Shown piece by piece: positions 6,857 through 9,791 of a DNA stretch of 9,791 bases. The stretch comes from Lachnoclostridium sp. UBA1781 (GTDB lineage Bacteria > Bacillota > Clostridia > Lachnospirales > Lachnospiraceae), in the NCBI GenBank assembly GCA_002315495.1, contig DCGJ01000047.1:1-9791 (forward strand), read 5' to 3'. Below the pieces are notes generated by a model that saw nothing but the letters and a program-made list of their open reading frames with translations, did not search any database and was not told where the DNA came from. Numbering within the stretch: the stretch's first letter is position 1; each line of letters opens with the position of its first letter. The position numbers and the translations under genes are program-made.

Positions 6857-7924
6857 ATGAGAGTAAAGCGTTTTGTAGGAATTGGTTTGATACTATTAGC
6901 AGTTGTTCTTTTGTTATTTCTGATTGGAACAGGGGGGAAGAAAGAGAAGACCCCAAAACAGGAGGAGAAGAAGGAGAACATCGTCATCGGCTTTTCTCAG
7001 CTGGGGGCTGAGTCGGACTGGAGAAGTGCGAATACCCAGTCCATGCTGGCCGCATTTACCGCAGCCAACGGATACGAATTGATCTACGATGACGGACAAC
7101 AGTCGCAGACGAAACAGATTACTGCAATTCGCCGCTTTATTCAGCAGGATGTAGATTATATTGTGCTCGCACCCGTAACGGAAAATGGCTGGGACATTGT
7201 GTTACAGGAGGCGAGAGATGCCGGAATTCCGGTAATTATAGTTGACCGACAGGTTAATGTGTCGGATCAAAGCTTGTATACGGCTTGGGTTGGTTCGGAT
7301 TTTGAATTGGAGGGCAAAAAGCTGGTTGCATGGTTACACGAATACACCATCAGTCAGGGCATTTCCGCAGAGGAGCTGAACATCGTCAATCTGCAGGGTA
7401 CCTTGGGGGCGACCGCGCAGATTGGAAGAACCAAAGGCTTGGAGGATGCAGTGGAAATGTACGGCTGGAACCTGCTTGCGGAGGAACCGGCGGATTTCAC
7501 CCAAACCAAAGGACGGGAGGTTATGGCCCGTCTCTTAAAAAACTATGACAACATTAACGTTGTCTATTGTGAGAACGATAACTCCGCTATCGGCGCCATT
7601 GAGGCCATCGAGGCAGCCGGGAAAAAGGCGGGGAACGATATTAAGGCCGGAGAGATTATGGTAATCTCGTTTGATGGTGTTAATGCGAAGGCACTTTCGT
7701 ATGTGCTGGACGGTCGCATTTCCTGTATCGCCGAATGTAATCCGCTTCACGGTCCTCGTGTACAGCAGATTATTGAAGTTTTGGAAGCAGGGAAGACGCC
7801 GGATAAACAGTTTTATGTATCAGAGAAAATCTACAGTGCAATTGACACCTTTTTGCAGGTGCCGGTGGACGGGATCAAGTTCGATGTAACGATTATTACC
7901 GAGAAGGATATCTCGGAGAAGTAG
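6857..7924 (+). CDS. ytfQ: YtfQ-like sugar-binding protein with N-terminal membrane anchor and no lipobox (candidate sensor subunit)
   Basis: A 355-residue type I periplasmic-binding-fold protein. ATG 6857 is preferred over ATG 6788 because GGAGAAG (6848-6854) precedes it and a basic-hydrophobic leader (MRVKRF, then helix 7-24) starts at once; the longer reading would translate the 6791-6822 hairpin. The leader has no cysteine and no clear cleavage site, so the protein is probably held by an uncleaved helix with a lysine/glutamate linker (28-40). The fold matches YtfQ well: FSQLGAESDWRSANT (46-60), DGQQSQTKQI (79-88), APVTENGWD (105-113), VDRQVNV (129-135), LQGTLGATAQIGR (179-191), ENDNSAIGA (239-247), SFDG (271-274) and ECNPLHGP (293-300). 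It resembles E. coli YtfQ more closely than the first binding protein does, and lacks that gene's high-expression codon bias. It may deliver sugar to the same transporter or act as the extracellular sensor for the histidine kinase; the second is inference. Confidence 0.87.
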   Translation: MRVKRFVGIGLILLAVVLLLFLIGTGGKKEKTPKQEEKKENIVIGFSQLGAESDWRSANTQSMLAAFTAANGYELIYDDGQQSQTKQITAIRRFIQQDVDYIVLAPVTENGWDIVLQEARDAGIPVIIVDRQVNVSDQSLYTAWVGSDFELEGKKLVAWLHEYTISQGISAEELNIVNLQGTLGATAQIGRTKGLEDAVEMYGWNLLAEEPADFTQTKGREVMARLLKNYDNINVVYCENDNSAIGAIEAIEAAGKKAGNDIKAGEIMVISFDGVNAKALSYVLDGRISCIAECNPLHGPRVQQIIEVLEAGKTPDKQFYVSEKIYSAIDTFLQVPVDGIKFDVTIITEKDISEK

Positions 7925-7951
7925 TTTCCTGAATGGGGATTCGGGTTACAC

Positions 7952-7963
7952 TTTAGAACTAAA
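7952..7963. promoter_or_regulatory. Inverted repeat TTTAG-AA-CTAAA upstream of the kinase gene
   Basis: TTTAG (7952-7956) and CTAAA (7959-7963) form a perfect 5-bp inverted repeat with an AA centre. It lies about 90 bp before the FGGY kinase start. The two-base AA centre is the same as in the inverted repeat at 1910-1923, but the half sites differ. A GATAAT hexamer at 7980-7985 could be a -10 box, but it has no matching -35, so a separate kinase promoter is only a possibility. Confidence 0.2.
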
Positions 7964-7991
7964 TGCGCAATTTTCTATCGATAATTACCTT

Positions 7992-8035
7992 GGCCGTAGC
8001 CCGAGGGTACTCCCATGCCTTCGGGTGATCGGACC
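7992..8035 (+). other. Structured leader (long stem-loop) directly before the kinase ribosome site
   Basis: The inner stem pairs CCCGAGGG (8000-8007) with CCTTCGGG (8018-8025), with one G-U pair and a 10-nt loop. An outer stem pairs GG-CCG (7992-7996) with CGG-CC (8030-8035), with a single bulged A at 8033 and a small internal loop between the stems. There is no T-run after it; the kinase ribosome site AAGGAG (8040-8045) starts 5 nt downstream. Loop bases CTCC (8010-8013) could pair with GGAG (8042-8045). It may stabilise the mRNA or tune kinase translation. No known riboswitch class is recognised. Confidence 0.5.
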
Positions 8036-8052
8036 GAAAAAGGAGAGGTATC

Positions 8053-9645
8053 ATGAATAATACACAATTGATTACCGAGGGAAAGGCTTCTCTCGGAATT
8101 GAATTTGGCTCTACCAGAATTAAAGCAGTTTTGATTGACGGAGCAGGTACTCCGCTCGCTTCCGGAGGCTTTGGTTGGGAAAACCGTTTTGAAGACGGAG
8201 TATGGACCTACTCACTCGACGATATCCACACCGGACTTCAGACCTGTTATAGGGACCTTTGCGATAATGTCAGAGCACAGTACGGGGTGGAGATTACAAA
8301 GCTTTCCGCAATCGGTATCTCGGCGATGATGCACGGCTATATGGCATTTGACGAAAAGGATACACTGCTTGTGCCGTTCCGTACCTGGAGAAATACCATC
8401 ACCGGAGAAGCGGCAGAGAAGCTGACAAAGGAATTCAACTATAACATTCCGCAGAGATGGAGCATCTCGCATCTGTACCAGGCGGTTCTGAACAAGGAGG
8501 AGCATGTTCCGAGCGTGAAGTTTTTCACGACACTTGCGGGCTATGTGCATTTTCTTCTGACGGGAGAGCGTGTACTTGGCGTAGGCGATGCATCCGGTAT
8601 GTTCCCAATTGATACGACAAAGGGAACCTATGACGAAACCATGCTTGCAAAGTTCAATGCTTTACCGGAGATACAGGCACTTCCATGGAACCTTGAGGAG
8701 CTTCTTCCGAAGGTGCTGATGGCAGGCGATGCAGCAGGAACGCTGACCGAGGCAGGTGCAAGATTCCTTGACCCAAGCGGCAATTTGCAGCCTGGCATTC
8801 TTCTGTGTCCGCCGGAGGGCGATGCCGGAACCGGTATGGTAGCCACGAACTCCGTAAAGGTACGCACCGGTAATATTTCTGCCGGCACGTCCGTATTTGC
8901 CATGGTTGTTCTTGAAAAGGAGCTGTCCAAGGTGTATCCGGAGATTGATTTGGTTACAACCCCGGACAACGCATTGGTTGGTATGGTGCATTGCAACAAC
9001 TGTACCTCTGAAATCAACGCCTGGGTCAATCTTTTTAAAGAATTCTACGAAGCAATGGGCATGAAGCCGGATATGAATCAGCTGTTCACGACGCTTTATT
9101 CCAAGGCACTGGACGGCGATACTGACTGTGGCGGATTGCTTTCCTATAACTACCTGTCCGGCGAGCCGGTAACCGGTTTTCAGGATGGAGCGCTGTTATT
9201 TGCCCGTAATGCAAATGCGTCCTTCACCTTAGGAAACTTTATGAGAATGCATCTGTATTCCGCACTCGGTGCACTGAAGGTGGGACTCGACATTCTCTTT
9301 GATGAGGAGCAGGTTCAGGTGGACGAGATGCTTGGACACGGAGGATATTTTAAGACCGAGGGTGTTGGTCAGAGCATTGCGGCCGCTGCGATAAATGCAC
9401 CGGTATCTGTCATGAAGACTGCTGGAGAAGGCGGTGCCTGGGGCTGTGCGATTCTTGCCGCATTTGCCGCAGAAAAAGAAGCAAATGAGACCTTGCCGGA
9501 GTATCTTGGCAATAAGATTTTCGCCGGAATGGAGAGCAGCAAGCTTCTTCCGGATGCGAAGTCGGTGGAAGGCTTCCGTGCGTTTATGGCAACGTATAAG
9601 AAGGGGCTTTCCATTGAGCAGGAAGCGGTTAGCGTATTAGCCTAA
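8053..9645 (+). CDS. FGGY-family carbohydrate kinase (xylulokinase/ribulokinase-like)
   Basis: A 530-residue cytoplasmic kinase that should transfer phosphate from ATP to the imported sugar or its keto form. AAGGAG (8040-8045) sets ATG 8053. The first actin-like domain starts with the phosphate motif GIEFGSTRIKAVLID (15-29). It contains ISAMMHGYMAFD (89-100), the position of the substrate-contacting MHG motif of xylulokinases, and the catalytic-base segment CPPEGDAGTGM (252-262), where D257 is the likely base. The second domain has GNISAGTSVFA (273-283), GHGGYFKTEGVGQ (428-440) and AGEGGAWGCAILAA (457-470), corresponding to the nucleotide-binding motifs. The length lies between xylulokinases (about 500) and AraB ribulokinases (about 560). 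All key FGGY motifs are present, so it should be active. The substrate is uncertain: L-ribulose, D-xylulose or another ketose. The neighbouring YtfQRT-type transporter makes a pentose such as L-arabinose plausible. It ends the transcription unit. Confidence 0.88.
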   Translation: MNNTQLITEGKASLGIEFGSTRIKAVLIDGAGTPLASGGFGWENRFEDGVWTYSLDDIHTGLQTCYRDLCDNVRAQYGVEITKLSAIGISAMMHGYMAFDEKDTLLVPFRTWRNTITGEAAEKLTKEFNYNIPQRWSISHLYQAVLNKEEHVPSVKFFTTLAGYVHFLLTGERVLGVGDASGMFPIDTTKGTYDETMLAKFNALPEIQALPWNLEELLPKVLMAGDAAGTLTEAGARFLDPSGNLQPGILLCPPEGDAGTGMVATNSVKVRTGNISAGTSVFAMVVLEKELSKVYPEIDLVTTPDNALVGMVHCNNCTSEINAWVNLFKEFYEAMGMKPDMNQLFTTLYSKALDGDTDCGGLLSYNYLSGEPVTGFQDGALLFARNANASFTLGNFMRMHLYSALGALKVGLDILFDEEQVQVDEMLGHGGYFKTEGVGQSIAAAAINAPVSVMKTAGEGGAWGCAILAAFAAEKEANETLPEYLGNKIFAGMESSKLLPDAKSVEGFRAFMATYKKGLSIEQEAVSVLA

Positions 9646-9706
9646 GTCGGCAGTTGTCCGATATCGTAAAAAGTATTTTATTCAAACTCCTATATTCACA
9701 TCGAGC

Positions 9707-9745
9707 TGTCCCTGTTGTCTGGTTGCAACAGGGACAAGTTTTTTT
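9707..9745 (+). terminator. Rho-independent terminator at the end of the operon
   Basis: TGTCCCTGTTG (9707-9717) pairs perfectly with CAACAGGGACA (9726-9736) over 11 bp around an 8-nt loop, followed by AG and seven T (9739-9745). It lies 61 bp after the kinase stop. It closes the transporter-kinase operon, so any isomerase or epimerase for the sugar must be transcribed separately. Confidence 0.93.
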
Positions 9746-9791
9746 GTGACAATTGGGTATTGCTGTAAAAATACGGCGTACCGTTCGATTG

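Noticed and set aside
7992..8035. Known riboswitch before the kinase gene
   Set aside because: A stable stem-loop is present, but no conserved core of a known riboswitch class could be recognised.
9746..9791. Promoter of the next gene after the terminator
   Set aside because: The sequence is too short, and no paired -35 and -10 boxes of reasonable quality were found before the window ends.

Overview
The window is a carbohydrate-uptake locus, read entirely on the + strand, from a low-to-mid GC Gram-positive anaerobe, most likely Clostridia and probably Lachnospiraceae. The evidence is strong AAGGAGG-type ribosome sites, a two-component system of the YesM/YesN (LytS/AraC) type next to a sugar ABC transporter, a lipoprotein-type binding protein, U-tract terminators, and the codon use. 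The exact genus cannot be read from the sequence.

Layout. (1) 1-180: the C-terminal end of an AraC-type DNA-binding response regulator, cut by the window edge. (2) 199-1635: a membrane histidine kinase with a short helical extracellular domain, followed by a strong terminator at 1657-1690. (3) 1691-1947: a regulatory region with a candidate extended -10 promoter, a 105-bp-spaced repeat pair, and a perfect inverted repeat in the leader. (4) 1948-2922: a highly expressed sugar-binding lipoprotein, followed by a terminator/attenuator hairpin at 2961-3006. (5) 3059-6777: a tightly packed ATPase and two permeases that match the Escherichia coli YtfR, YtfT and YjfF components of the galactofuranose (CUT2 family) importer. 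(6) 6857-7924: a second YtfQ-like binding protein that has a membrane anchor but no lipobox cysteine. (7) 8053-9645: an FGGY-family carbohydrate kinase with a structured leader, then a strong terminator at 9707-9745.

How the genes may work together. The kinase/regulator pair probably senses the sugar outside the cell and activates the transporter promoter. The lipoprotein captures the sugar, and the YtfR-YtfT-YjfF complex imports it. The FGGY kinase then phosphorylates it, or its keto form. YtfQRT-YjfF relatives are known for galactofuranose and, in some bacteria, for L-arabinose. A pentulose-type kinase beside the transporter makes a pentose such as L-arabinose plausible, but no isomerase or epimerase lies in the window to settle this.

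The most interesting idea is that the second, membrane-anchored binding protein is a sensor subunit rather than a transport subunit. It would present the sugar to the short sensor domain of the histidine kinase, much as XylFII works with LytS in clostridial xylose sensing. No RNA genes, CRISPR arrays, insertion sequences or phage genes were seen.
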